Shown piece after piece: positions 11,200 through 23,955 of a stretch of DNA of 64,000 nucleotides. This stretch comes from Tachypleus tridentatus (lineage: Eukaryota > Arthropoda > Merostomata > Xiphosura > Limulidae): NCBI RefSeq assembly GCF_004210375.1, contig NC_134833.1:145816127-145880126 (forward strand). Reading direction: 5' to 3'. The position numbers were made by a program, and so were the translations under genes. Below the pieces are notes generated by a model. It saw nothing but the letters and a program-made list of their open reading frames with translations, was not told the DNA's origin and ran no database searches. Positions within the stretch are counted from its first letter, which is position 1; the number at the start of each line of letters is the position of its first letter.

Positions 11200-13312
11200 C
11201 TCAATTTAAAGAGTTATCCTGTGTTTTTCTTAATTCAAACTTTCATCCTGTCTTCGATGCGTATAATGTTTTAGTCTCAGTTTAAACAGGCCCAACGTGG
11301 TTAAGTGAATAAAGTGCTTGACTCGCAATCTCAGTGCTGCGGGCTCGAATCCCGTCACATCAAACTTGCTTGCCCTTTCAGCCTTGTGAGCATTATGATG
11401 TGACTGTCAATCTCATTATTCGTTGGTGAAAGGTTAGCCCAAGAGTTGGCGGTGGGTAGTGATGACTAGCTGCCTTCCCTCTAGTCTTACACTGCTAAAT
11501 TAGAGAAATTCAAAACAAACAAACAAAACTATCAACCTGTCTTCGATGTGTATAGCGTTTCATTCTAAGTTTAATCTATCATCCTGTTTTTGATATATTT
11601 ATAGTTTTATTTTAAGTTCAAACTGTCATCATGTTTTTGATATGTATAACATTTTATTATCAGTTCAAACTGTCATCCTGTTTTTGATATATGTATCGTT
11701 TTATTCTAAGTTCAAACTGTCATCATGTTTTTGATATGTATACCGTTTCATTCTCAGTTCAAACTGTCATTCTGTTTTTGATATATATATCGTTTTATTC
11801 TAAGTTCAAACTGTCATCATGTTTTTTATATGTGTAACGTTTTATTCTAAGTTCAAACTGTCATCCTGTTTTTGATATGTATACCGTTTCATTCTCAGTT
11901 CAAACTGTCATCCTGTTTTTGATATATATATCGTTTTATTCTAAGTTCAAACTGTCGTCATGTTTTTGATATGTATATCGTTTTATTCTCAGTTGAAACT
12001 GTCATCCTGTTTTTGATATGTATATCGTTTCATTCTCAGTTCAATCTGTCATCGTGTTTTTGATATGTATAACGTTTTATTCTCAGTTCAAACTGTCATC
12101 CTGTTTTTGATATATGTATCGTTTTATTCTAAGTTCAAACTGTCATCCTGTTTTCGACATGTATATCGTTTTATTCTAAGTTCAAACTGTCATCCTGTTT
12201 TCGACATGTATATCGTTTTATTCTAAGTTCAAACTGTCATCGTGTTTTTGATATGTATAACGTTTCATTCTCAGTTCAGACTGTCATCCTGGTTTTGATA
12301 TATATATCGTTTCATTCTCAGTTCAAACTGTCATTCTGTTTTTGATATGTATAACGTTTCATTCTCAGTTCAGACTGTCATCCTGGTTTTGATATATATA
12401 TCGTTTCATTCTCAGTTCAATCTGTCATCCTGGTTTTGATATGTATATCGTTTCATTCTCAGTTCAATCTGTCATTCTGTTTTTGATATGTATATCGTTT
12501 CATTCTCAGTTCAATCTGTCATCCTGGTTTTGATATATATATCGTTTCATTCTCAGTTCAAACTGTCATTCTGTTTTTGATATGTATAACGTTTCATTCT
12601 CAGTTCAGACTGTCATCCTGGTTTTGATATGTATACCGTTTCATTCTCAGTTCAAACTGTCATCCTGTTTTTGATATATATATCGTTTTATTCTAAGTTC
12701 AAACTGTCATCATGTTTTTGATATGTATATCGTTTTATTCTCAGTTGAAACTGTCATCCTGTTTTTGATATGTATATCGTTTCATTCTCAGTTCAATCTG
12801 TCATCGTGTTTTTGATATGTATATCGTTTCATTCTCAGTTCAATCTGTCATCCTGGTTTTGATATGTATACCGTTTCATTCTCAGTTCAAACTGTCATCC
12901 TGTTTTTGATATATATATCGTTTTATTCTAAGTTCAAACTGTCATCATGTTTTTGATATGTATATCGTTTTATTCTCAGTTGAAACTGTCATCCTGTTTT
13001 TGATATGTATATCGTTTCATTCTCAGTTCAATCTGTCATCCTGGTTTTGATATGTGTACCGTTTCATTCTCAGTTCAAACTGTCATCCTGTTTTTGATAT
13101 ATATATCGTTTTATTCTAAGTTCAAACTGTCATCATGTTTTTGATATGTATATCGTTTTATTCTCAGTTGAAACTGTCATCCTGTTTTTGATATGTATAT
13201 CGTTTCATTCTCAGTTCAATCTGTCATCGTGTTTTTGATATGTATAACGTTTTATTCTCAGTTCAGACTGTCATCCTATTTGTGATATGTATAATGTTTT
13301 ATTGTCAGTTTA
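11200..13312. repeat. 47-bp tandem array (intron 1)
   Basis: Unit of the form GTTTTTGATATGTATATCGT + TTCATTCTCAGTTCAAACTG + TCATCCT. About 38 units from 11527 onward, with a few degenerate ones before the SINE at 11289-11526. A marker variant (GTTGAAACTG) at 12744, 12979 and 13167 is spaced 235 and 188 bp, that is 5 and 4 units, showing higher-order structure. Confidence 0.93.
11289..11526 (+). mobile_element. tRNA-derived SINE, family A, internally deleted, inside edge of 47-bp array
   Basis: The head starts GGCCCAACGTGGTTAAGTG and the body follows, but after CTAAATTAG it jumps to AAATTCAAAACAAAC, so the GGGACGGCTAGC...TTTGTG section is missing. Degenerate 47-bp units lie on both sides, so the SINE landed within the array. 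Confidence 0.87.
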
Positions 13313-13349
13313 AAGTAATTTTGGCTTCAATTCTCTCAATAACACAACG

Positions 13350-13450
13350 GTATTATAACTTCACACTCACATGGCTAAAAACCGAGTTTCGATAACCTTG
13401 GTGGGCAAAGCATAGATAGCCCTTGTATACGTTTGTGCATTATTCTAGAT
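13350..13450 (+). mobile_element. decayed tRNA-derived SINE of a third family
   Basis: An A-box-like stretch (AACACAACGGTAT), a B-box-like GAGTTTCGATAACC and a downstream GGTGGGCAAAGCATAGATAG block give the layout of a tRNA-SINE head that differs from families A and B. Strongly mutated, with no tail visible. Confidence 0.5.
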
Positions 13451-13639
13451 AATCAATTAATGAATCAGTTGTCTTCAGTAGGTATGAAGCTTTATTTTTA
13501 GATTGAACACTTATCTCCTGTTCAACAAGAAAAGTGCTTTATTTTCAGTTTAAATTGTTATCCTGTCTTCAACTGTTGTCGCAGCTTTTCTCTGTTATCT
13601 TCGATATCTACAGAATTTACTGTTTGTTTTATATAATCA

Positions 13640-14210
13640 GACGCTTGTACAGAACAACAGTAAATAGTTTTAATAGTAGTGTGTTGAACTAGATATAATT
13701 ACGTAGGATGGTTACACAGGAAAATAAGTAAATAGTTTAGATCGTAGTGGATACACACAGAGATATAATGACGTGGGATGGTTACGCAGGGACATAACTA
13801 AGTTTTAATATTAGTGTGTTTACAGAGAGATGTAATTACGTAGGATGGTTACCCAGGGGCATAAGTAAACAGTTCTTATAGCAGTGTGTTTACACAGAGT
13901 TATAATTACGTAGGATGGGTACACAGGGTCAGAAGTAAGTACTTTAACAGTAGTGTGTTTATACAGAGATATAATTAAGTTGGATATGAGTAAGTAGTTT
14001 TAATAGTAGTTTGTTTACCCAGAGATATAATTACGTAGGATGGTTACACAGGGATATAAATAAGTTTTAATTTTAGTGTGTTTCCCCAGAGATATAATTA
14101 CGTGCGATGGTTACACAGGAACGTAATTAAGTGGTTTTGATAGTAGTGTGCTTACCCAGAGATATAATTACGTACGATGGTTACACAGGAACATGTGTAC
14201 ATAGTCCTCT
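13640..14210. repeat. ~70-bp tandem array (intron 1)
   Basis: About eight diverged copies centred on GAGATATAATTACGTAGGAT followed by GGTTACACAGG and TTTTAATAGTAGTGTGTT; unit length varies between about 66 and 72 bp. Confidence 0.85.
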
Positions 14211-14664
14211 CAGTAGGATAATTCCGTAGACTAACGTGTAATTAGTCTTACAACTAAATTGAATAAGTCAAGTTAGTCCAATGTGGATGTGATGGATACG
14301 TCAGAATAATACGACGTTTCACGCATTAAAACAGTTAAGACGTCCTTTTTTTATTTATTTATTGACATATTCAGAATATAGTGATATTTTCTAATTGCTG
14401 GTTTACATAAATATCGAGACGCCTCAATAAAATACACACGACTTTATTTAATGTTTCATCTAACATTTAGAAACAATCATATTATCCTCGGCATTTGTTT
14501 GTCAGGTTGTAATTAACATCACTATAGTGAACAAAATCATTAGCGTGTGAGAATAATCTAATGTCAAGTTGTGTTTCACATTAGATTGTTTCAGGGAAGA
14601 GGTTAACATTACTTTGTCTTAATTCAGTGAAGAGGTTAAGTGTTATACTTTTTCACTTTTGTTC

Positions 14665-14874
14665 CCTGTCGCGCCAAACATGCTCGCCCTTTCAGCCGTG
14701 GGAGCGTTATAAGTGACGGTCAATCCCACTATTCGTTGGTAAAAGAGTAGCCCAAGAGTTGGCGGTGGGTGGTGATGACTAGCTGCCTTTCCTCTAGTCT
14801 TACACTACTAAATTAGGGACGGCTAGCACAGATAGCCCTCGAGTAGCTTTGTGCGAAATTCAAACAAACAAACG
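14665..14874 (+). mobile_element. tRNA-derived SINE, family A, lacking tRNA head
   Basis: Begins abruptly at the TCGCGCCAAACATGCTCGCC junction and runs through the conserved body to (CAAA)n; a 5'-truncated insertion. Confidence 0.85.
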
Positions 14875-15049
14875 TTTCACTTTTGTGAAATGTTTAAGTT
14901 TTATAAGTGGATAAATTAGATCAGTTTTTGAAACAAGATAAATGATACTGTGAACCACCTAAGAGACCACTGGAATGTTTGACCACATATTAAACCGTAT
15001 GCACAATTAGTTGTTGCTTTAAGTTGGATTATCTTTGTGGTATCATCTA

Positions 15050-16190
15050 GTCACTTCTAAAAATGTACTACTGTCGTTAGTTTATCGAGTAATCATTTAA
15101 TATAATTCATTTTCGTAGTTAATTTAGTCAGACACTTCATTGGATGTATTGTGATTGTTAGTATAGTCAGTCACATCTCAAGTTGTATAATTGTTGTTAG
15201 TTTAGTCAGTCACATCACAAATCGTATTGTTGTTCGTTAGCTTAGTCAGTCACGTCACAAGTTGTGTTATTGTTGTTAGTTGGTTTAGTCAGTCATATCA
15301 CAAGTTGTATTATTGTTGTTAGTTTAGTCAGTCACATTACAAGTCATTATTTTTGTTATAGTAGTGAGTCACATCACAAGTCGTATTGCTGTTAATTAGT
15401 TTAGTCAGTCACATCCCCGCCTCCCGCTAGTACAGCGGTATGCCTCCGGATTACAACGCTAAAATCAGGGATTCGATTCCTCTCGGTGGGCTGAGCAGAT
15501 AGCCCGATGTGGCTTTTCTATAAGAAAAACACTCTAAAAACACACGCACAGTCACGTCCCAACTTGTATTATTGTTAGCTGGTTTACTCAGTCACATCAC
15601 AAGTTGCATTATTGTTGTTAGTTTAATCAGTCACATCACAAGTTTTATAATTGTTGTTAGTTAGTTTAGTCAGTCACAAGTTATAAAATTGTTGTTAGTT
15701 TAGTCGATAACGTCACAAGTTCTTTTTATTGTTAGTTAGTTTAGTCAGTCACATCACAAACTGTTTTATTGTTAATTAGTTTAGTCAGTCACGTCCCAAA
15801 TTGAATTATTGTTTGTCAGTTAGCCTATCACATCACAAGTCGTATTGTTGTTAATTAGTTAGTCAGTCACGTTACAAATTGTATTATTGTTAGTTTAGTC
15901 AGTCACATCACAAATCATGTTATTGTTGTTAGTTTATTCAGTCACATCGCAAGTCGTATTGTTGTTAATTAGTTTAGTCAGTCACGTTACAAGTCATGTT
16001 ATTGTTGTTAGTCAGTCATATCACAAGTTGTATTATTGTTGTTAGTTTAGTCAGCCACATGAGAAGTTGTATTATTGTTGCTAGTTTAGTCAATCACATC
16101 AGAAGCTGTATTATGGTTGTTAGTTAGATTAGTCAGTCATATCACAAGTCATGTTATTGTTGTTATTTAGTTTAGTCAGTTACATCAAAG
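15050..16190. repeat. ~39-43-bp tandem array (intron 1)
   Basis: About 25 diverged copies of TTTAGTCAGTCACATCACAA + GTTGTATTATTGTTGTTAG, with an optional extra TTAG. Interrupted by the family-B SINE at 15419-15548; ends about 160 bp before exon 2. Confidence 0.9.
15419..15548 (+). mobile_element. tRNA-derived SINE, family B, inserted in a tandem array
   Basis: Plus-strand copy: GCTAGTACAGCGGTATG, B-box-like GGGATTCGATTCCTC, then GGTGGGCTGAGCAGATAGCC and an A/C-rich tail. Flanks CAGTCACATCCC and CAGTCACGTCCC may be its target duplication but are also part of the array unit, so the duplication is not decisive. Confidence 0.82.
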
Positions 16191-16350
16191 CTGTTGTTTG
16201 TTAACCGCTATGTTACTAAGTAGTAGATTCTTGCGAGACATAAGTATCTTTCATCAGTAGTGTGGGGGTTGGAATGGAAATGTTCATTTCACTCTATATT
16301 GTTTGCTGCGTCAGTTGTGTATAACCAAATTTTGCCCCCTCTGGTTTCAG

Positions 16351-16492
16351 ACATCCTTTATTCCCCCTGTTGGCGTTGATTTTCGAGAAGTGCGAATTAG
16401 CGACAACCGCGCTTCGTGAACATGATGATTTCGCCGATAAATTGTACTCTTCGGTGTCCTTCAACGATGATGTAGAACACTTTGTTAAACAG
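16351..16492 (+). CDS. hth: homothorax/Meis-like gene, exon 2 (first half of HM domain)
   Basis: The exon supplies the last base of Gly60 and residues 61-107. It starts after a clean acceptor (ctctggtttcag) and ends CAG|GTAATG, and the reading phase fits exon 1 exactly. Residues 61-78 read HPLFPLLALIFEKCELAT, which is essentially invariant in Meis/Hth and forms the first homology block of the Meis/PKNOX N-terminal domain that contacts PBC partners. The stretch that follows (residues 79-97) is diverged from the usual cysteine/proline/glycine-rich Meis linker. The end (SFNDDVEHFVKQ) returns to the family pattern, with acidic residues slightly reminiscent of Prep. No stop or frameshift is seen. 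An overlapping open frame on the minus strand is a shadow. The strong leading block and the intact splice sites indicate a live gene. Confidence 0.93.
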
Positions 16493-16857
16493 GTAATGTC
16501 CAATGTATTTTGTGTTCCTCACGTACAAATTTTATAGACTTTAACTATTACATGTTAAATAAGTAGTTAGTTCTGTATGGTTTATGTTTTTTACACACAA
16601 CCTGTTAACGGGTACGTTGTTTCACTACTCGAATCTCTTTGGAAAGCTAATGTTTTTATCTGGTCTTTATATAATTCTGTAGAACCAAAACGATTTTTTA
16701 AAAGCCATTTTTAAGCTATTGTTCACACTGCACTGTTTCATTTTTGTATTTATAACAAAGTGCACGTTGGAACTGGTTTTATTTATTAGCAATAGAATTA
16801 AAAAAAAATGTTTACGAATTCAATGTTTTATAGAGTTTGAAGAAGAATGTAAGAGTT

Positions 16858-19800
16858 TACTAGTTATACTGGGAGAGATGTTTGTACTAGTTATACTGCG
16901 AGAGATGTTTGTACTAGTTATACTGGGAGATATGTTTGTACTAGTTAGACTGGGAAAGATGTTTGTACTAGTTAGACTGGGAGAGATGTTTGTAGTAGTT
17001 AGACAAGGATACATATTTGTACTAGTTAGACTGGGAGAGATGTTTGTACTAGTTAGACAAGGAGAGATATTTGTACTAGTTAGACAAGGAGACATATTTG
17101 TACTAGTTAGACTGGGAGAGATGTTTGTACTAGTTAGACAAGGAGAGATATTTGTACTAGTTAGACTGGGAGAGATATTTCTACTAGTTAGACTGGGAGA
17201 GATATTTGTACTAGTTAGACAAGGAGACATATTTGTACTAGTTAGACTGGGAGAGATGTTTGTACTAGTTAGACTGGGAGAGATATTTGTACTAGTTAGA
17301 CAAGGAGACATATTTGTACTAGTTAGATTGGGAGAGATGTTTGTACTAGTTAGACTGGGAGAGATATTTCTACTAGTTAGACAAGGAGACATATTTGTAC
17401 TAGTTAGACTGGGAGAGATATTTGTACTAGTTAGACAAGGAGACATATTTGTACTAGTTAGACTGGGAGAGATATTTGTACTAGTTAGACAAGGAGACAT
17501 ATTTGTACTAGTTAGACTGGGAGAGATATTTGTACTAGTTAGACTGGGAGAGATATTTGTACTAGTTAGACAAGGAGACATATTTGTACTAGTTAGACAA
17601 GTAGACATATTTGTACTAGTTAGACTGGGAGAGATGTTTGTACTAGTTAGACTGGGAGAGATATTTGTACTAGTTAGACAAGGAGACATATTTGTACTAG
17701 TTAGACTGGGAGAGATATTTGTACTAGTTAGACAAGGAGACATATTTGTACTAGTTAGACTGGGAGAGATATTTGTACTAGTTAGACAAGGAGACATATT
17801 TGTACTAGTTAGACAAGGAGACATATTTGTACTAGTTAGACTGGGAGAGATGTTTGTACTAGTTAGACAAGGAGAGATATTTGTACTAGTTAGACAAGGA
17901 GAGATATTTGTACTAGTTAGACAAGGAGACATATTTGTACTAGTTAGACTGGGAGAGATATTTGTACTAGTTAGACTGGGAGAGATATTTGTACTAGTTA
18001 GACAAGGAGACATATTTGTACTAGTTAGACTGGGAGAGATGTTTGTACTAGTTAGACTGGAAGAGATATTTGTACTAGTTAGACAAGGAGACATATTTGT
18101 ACTAGTTAGACAAGGAGACATATTTGTACTAGTTAGACTGGGAGAGATGTTTGTATTAGTTAGACAAGGAGAGATATTTGTACTAGTTAGACAAGGAGAC
18201 ATATTTGTACTAGTTAGACTGGGAGAGATATTTGTACTAGTTAGACTGGGAGACATATTTGTACTAGTTAGACAAGAAGACATATTTGTACTAGTTAGAC
18301 TGGGAGAGATGTTTGTACTAGTTAGACAAGGAGAGATATTTGTACTAGTTAGACAAGGAGACATATTTGTACTAGTTAGACTGGGAGAGATGTTTGTACT
18401 AGTTAGACTGGGAGAGATATTTGTACCAGTTAGACTGGGAGAGATATTTGTACTAGTTAGACAAGGAGACATATTTGTACTAGTTAAGACTGGGAGAGAT
18501 GTTTGTACTAGTTAGACTGGGAGAGATATTTGTACTAGTTAGACAAGGAGACATATTTGTACTAGTTAGACAAGGAGACATATTTGTACTAGTTAGACAA
18601 GGAGACATATTTGTACTAGTTAGACTGGGAGAGATGTTTGTACTAGTTAGACAAGGAGAGATATTTGTACTAGTTAGACAAGGAGACATATTTGTACTAG
18701 TTAGACTGGGAGAGATATTTGTACTAGTTAGACTGGGAGAGATATTTGTACTAGTTAGACAAGGAGACATATTTGTACTAGTTAGACTGGGAGAGATGTT
18801 TGTACTAGTTAGACAAGGAGAGATATTTGTACCAGTACAAGGAGAGATAGTTAGACAAGGAGACATATTTGTACTAGTTAGACTGGGAGAGATGTTTGTA
18901 CTAGTTAGACTGGGAGAGATATTTGTACTAGTTAGACAAGGAGACATATTTGTACTAGTTAGACTGGGAGAGATATTTGTACTAGTTAGACAAGGAGACA
19001 TATTTGTACTAGTTAGACTGGGAGAGATATTTGTACTAGTTAGACAAGGAGACATATTTGTACTAGTTAGACAAGGAGACATATTTGTACTAGTTAGACT
19101 GGGAGAGATGTTTGTACTAGTTAGACAAGGAGACATATTTGTACTAGTTAGACTGGGAGAGATGTTTGTACTAGTTAGACAAGGAGAGATATTTGTACTA
19201 GTTAGACAAGGAGACATATTTGTACTAGTTAGACTGGGAGAGATATTTGTACTAGTTAGACAAGGAGACATATTTGTACTAGTTAGACTGGGAGAGATAT
19301 TTGAACTAGTTAGACAAGGAGAGATATTTGTACTAGTTAGACTGGGAGAGATATTTGTACTAGTTAGACAAGGAGAGATATTTGTACTAGTTAGACAAGG
19401 AGAGATATTTGTACTAGTTAGACTGGGAGAGATGTTTGTACTAGTTAGACTGGGAGAGATATTTGTACTAGTTAGACAAGGAGACATATTTGTACTAGTT
19501 AGACTGGGAGAGATATTTGTACTAGTTAGACAAGGAGACATATTTGTACTAGTTAGACAAGGAGAGATGTTTGTACTAGTTAGACAAGGAGACATATTTG
19601 TACTAGTTAAGACTGGGAGAGATGTTTGTACTAGTTAGACTGGGAGAGATATTTGTACTAGTTAGACAAGGAGACATATTTGTACTAGTTAGACAAGGAG
19701 ACATATTTGTACTAGTTAGACAAGGAGACATATTTGTACTAGTTAGACTGGGAGAGATGTTTGTACTAGTTAGACAAGGAGAGATATTTGTACTAGTTAG

Positions 19801-22800
19801 ACAAGGAGACATATTTGTACTAGTTAGACTGGGAGAGATATTTGTACTAGTTAGACAAGGATACATATTTGTACTAGTTAGACTGGGAGAGATGTTTGTA
19901 CTAGTTAGACAAGGAGAGATATTTGTACTAGTTAGACAAGGAGACATATTTGTACTAGTTAGACTGGGAGAGATATTTGTACTAGTTAGACTGGGAGACA
20001 TATTTGTACTAGTTAGACAAGAAGACATATTTGTACTAGTTAGACTGGGAGAGATGTTTGTACTAGTTAGACAAGGAGAGATATTTGTACTAGTTAGACA
20101 AGGAGACATATTTGTACTAGTTAGACTGGGAGAGATATTTGTACTAGTTAGACTGGGAGAGATATTTGTACTAGTTAGACTGGGAGAGATATTTGTACTA
20201 GTTAGAAAAGGAGACATATTTGTACTAGTTAGACAAGGAGACATATTTGTACTAGTTAGACAAGGAGACATATTTGTACTAGTTAGACTGGGAGAGATGT
20301 TTGTACTAGTTAGACAAGGAGAGATATTTGTACTAGTTAGACAAGGAGACATATTTGTACTAGTTAGACTGGGAGAGATATTTGTACTAGTTAGACAAGG
20401 ATACATATTTGTACTAGTTAGACTGGGAGAGATGTTTGTACTAGTTAGACAAGGAGAGATATTTGTACTAGTTAGACTGGGAGAGATGTTTGTACTAGTT
20501 AGACAAGGAGAGATATTTGTACTAGTTAGACAAGGAGACATATTTGTACTAGTTAGACTGGGAGAGATATTTTTACTAGTTAGACAAGGAGACATATTTG
20601 TACTAGTTAGACTGGGAGAGATATTTGAACTAATTAGACAAGGAGAGATATTTGTACTAGTTAGACTGGGAGAGATATTTGTACTAGTTAGACAAGGAGA
20701 GATATTTGTACTAGTTAGACAAGGAGAGATATTTGTACTAGTTAGACTGGGAGAGATGTTTGTACTAGTTAGACTGGGAGAGATATTTGTACTAGTTAGA
20801 CAAGGAGACATATTTGTACTAGTTAGACTGGGAGAGATATTTGTACTAGTTAGACAAGGAGACATATTTGTACTAGTTAGACAAGGAGAGATGTTTGTAC
20901 TAGTTAGACAAGGAGAGATATTTGTACTAGTCAGACAAGGAAACATATTTGTACTAGTTAGACTGGGAGAGATATTTGTACTAGTTAGACTGGGAGAGAT
21001 ATTTGTACTAGTTAGACAAGGAGACATATTTGTACTAGTTAGACAAGGAGAGATATTTGTACTAGTTACACAAGGAGACATATTTGTACTAGTTAGACTG
21101 GGAGAGATATTTGTACTAGTTAGACAAGGAGACATATTTGTACTAGTTAGACTGGGAGAGATATTTGTACTAGTTAGACTGGGAGAGATATTTGTACTAG
21201 TTAGACAAGGAGACATATTTGTACTAGTTAGACAGGGAGACATATTTGTACTAGTTAGACAAGGAGACATATTTGTACTAGTTAGACAAGGAGACATATT
21301 TGTACTAGTTAGACTGGGAGAGATGTTTGTACTAGTTAGACAAGGAGAGATATTTGTACTAGTTAGACAAGGAGAGATATTTGTACTAGTTAGACTGGGA
21401 GAGATATTTGTACTAGTTAGACTGGGAGAGATATTTGTACTAGTTAGACAAGGAGACATATTTGTACTAGTTAGACTGGGAGAGATGTTTGTACTAGTTA
21501 GACAAGGAGAGATATTTGTACTAGTTAGACAAGGAGACATATTTGTACTAGTTATACTGAGAGAGATATTTGTACTAGTTCGACAAGGAGACATATTTGT
21601 ACTAGTTAGACTGGGAGAGATATTTGAACTAATTAGACAAGGAGAGATATTTGTACTATTTAGACTGGGAGAGATATTTGTACTAGTTAGACAAGGAGAG
21701 ATATTTGTACTAGTTAGACTGGGAGAGATATTTGTACTAGTTAGACTGGGAGAGATGTTTGTACTAGTTAGACTGGGAGAGATATTTGTACTAGTTAGAC
21801 AAGGAGAGATATTTGTACTAGTTAGATTGGGAGAGATATTTGTACTAGTTAGACAAGGAGAGATATTTGTACTAGTTAGACAAGGAGAGATATTTGTACT
21901 AGTTAGACTGGGAGAGATATTTGTACTAGTTAGACTGGGAGAGATGTTTGTAATAGTTAGACAAGGAGAGATATTTGTACTAGTTAGACAAGGAGACATA
22001 TTTGTACTAGTTATACTGAGAGAGATATTTGTACTAGTTAGACAAGGAGACATATTTGTACTAGTTAGACTGGGAGAGATATTTGAACTAATTAGACAAG
22101 GAGAGATATTTGTACTAGTTAGACTGGGAGAGATATTTGTACTAGTTAGACAAGGAGAGATATTTGTACTAGTTAGACTGGGAGAGATATTTGTACTAGT
22201 TAGACTGGGAGAGATGTTTGTACTAGTTAGACTGGGAGAGATATTTGTACTAGTTAGACAAGGAGAGATATTTGTACTAGTTAGACAAGGAGAGATATTT
22301 GTACTAGTTAGACAAGGAGAGATATTTGTACTAGTTAGACAAGGAGAGATATTTGTACTAGTTAGACAAGGAGATATATTTGTACTAGTTAGACTGGGAG
22401 AGATATTTGTACTAGTTAGACAAGGAGAGATATTTGTACTAGTTAGACTGGAAGAGATATTTGTACTAGTTAGACAAGGAGAGATATTTGTACTAGTTAG
22501 ACTGGGAGAGATATTTGTACTAGTTAGACAAGGAGAGATATTTGTACTAGTTAGACAAGGAGAGATATTTGTACTAGTTAGACTGGGAGAGATATTTGTA
22601 CTAGTTAGACTGGGAGAGATATTTGTACTAGTTAGACTGGGAGAGATATTTGTACTAGTTAGACTGGGTGAGATATTTCTACTAGTTAGACAAGGAGAGA
22701 TATTTGTACTAGTTAGACTGGGAGAGATATTTGTACTAGTTAGACAAGGAGAGATATTTGTACTAGTTAGACTGGGAGAGATATTTGTACTAGTTAGACA

Positions 22801-23095
22801 AGGAGAGATATTTGTACTAGTTAGACTGGGAGAGATATTTGTACTAGTTAGACTGGGAGAGATATTTGTACTAGTTAGACAAGGAGAGATATTTGTACTA
22901 GTTAGACTGGGAGAGATATTTGTACTAGTTAGACAAGGAGAGATATTTGTACTAGTTAGACTGGGAGAGATATTTGTACTAGTTAGACTGGGAGAGATAT
23001 TTGTACTAGTTTGACAAGGAGAGATATTTGTACTAGTTTGACAAGGATACATATTTGTACTAGTTTGACAAGGATACATATTTGTACTAGTTAGA
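16858..23095. repeat. 27-bp tandem array, homogeneous part (intron 2)
   Basis: About 230 units of 27 bp (ACTGGGAGAGATATTTGTAC + TAGTTAG). Four variants intermix: CTGGGAGAGATA, CTGGGAGAGATG, CAAGGAGAGATA and CAAGGAGACATA. Because 27 is nine codons and the unit has no stop in one frame of each strand, it gives open frames of up to about 1150 codons on both strands; these are not genes. A one-base insertion (TAGTTAAGAC) at 18481 and again at 19604 marks a duplicated block of about 1.12 kb. Confidence 0.97.
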
Positions 23096-23885
23096 GTAGG
23101 AGAGATGTTTGTTGTAGTTAGACTGAGAGAGATGTTTGTACAAGTTAGAATCGGAGAGATGTTTGTACTCGTTAGAGTGATAGAGATGTTTGTACTAGTT
23201 AGACCAGGAAAGATGGTTGTATTAGTTAGAATGAGAGAAATGTTCTTACAATTGAGTCTGGGAGAGATGTGTGTACTGCTTAGACTGAGAAAGATGTTTG
23301 TACTAGTTAGACCAGGAAAGATGGTTGTATTAGTTAGAATGAGAGAAATGTTCTTACAATTGAGACTGGGAGAGATGTGTGTACTGCTTGGACTGAGAAA
23401 GATTTTATACTGGTTATACAGACAGAGGTGTTTGTGTTAGTTACATTAGAGGAGATGCTTATAGAAGCTAGAATGGGAGAGATGTTCCTACTAGTTAGAA
23501 AGAGATGTTTATACATATTAGACTGGGAGAGATGTTTTTGCTAGTTAGACTGGAAGGGATGTTTGTACAAGTTAGACAGATAAAGATGTTTATACTTGTT
23601 AGACATAAAAAGATGTTTGTACTAGTTAGACTGCGAGAGATGTTTGTACTAGTTCGACTGGGAGATAATTTTGTATTAGAAGGTCTGGGAGAGATGTTTG
23701 TACCAATAAGATTAGAAGTTATGTTTGTACTAGCTATACTGGAAAAGATGTTTGTACTAGGAGACTGGGAGATATGTTTTTACTAGTTAGTCTGGGAGTG
23801 ATGTTTGTACTAGTTATTCTGGGAGTGATGTTTGTACTAGTTAGTCTGGGAGTGATGTTGGTACCAGTTGGAGTGGGAGAGGTGT
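23096..23885. repeat. 27-bp array, degenerate tail
   Basis: The same unit continues with many substitutions and length changes until about 70 bp before exon 3. It has a local duplication of a 126-bp block (TTTGTACTAGTTAGACCAGG near 23190 and again near 23296). The abrupt change from near-perfect to decayed units is typical of an array edge. Confidence 0.9.
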
Positions 23886-23955
23886 TTTTAAACTTTATAT
23901 AGTCTAGTCTGTACAACTACTCTTTATAATACAAATAGTTCATTTTTCATTTCAG

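Larger units (their letters stand above)
10923..16350 (+). other. hth: intron 1 of the hth/Meis-like gene
   Basis: A 5.4-kb phase-2 intron with GTAAGA donor and a good polypyrimidine acceptor. It contains, in order, a Nin-type SINE set into the degenerate edge of a 47-bp array, the main 47-bp array, a decayed SINE of another family, a ~70-bp array, a SINE lacking its tRNA head, and a ~39-43-bp array interrupted by a family-B SINE. The remaining pieces (13451-13640, 14210-14664, 14875-15050) are AT-rich with nothing recognised. Confidence 0.85.
16493..23955 (+). other. hth: intron 2 of the hth/Meis-like gene
   Basis: A 7.5-kb phase-0 intron. About 360 bp of AT-rich sequence follows the donor, then the 27-bp array fills the rest until about 75 bp before the exon-3 acceptor. 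I see no gene, promoter or conserved element in the unique parts. Confidence 0.85.

Noticed and set aside
16719..23079. Open frames of 371-1158 codons on both strands, encoding LGEIFVLVR-type and STNISPSLT-type repeats
   Set aside because: They are an arithmetic result of a 27-bp unit with no stop in one frame of each strand. They lie wholly in intron 2, between two spliced exons, and break where the unit gains a base (18485, about 19608). Variation between units shows no sign of codon constraint.
16858..23095. Telomere or centromere identity for the arrays
   Set aside because: The units are not telomeric motifs, and the arrays sit inside introns of an apparently intact gene.
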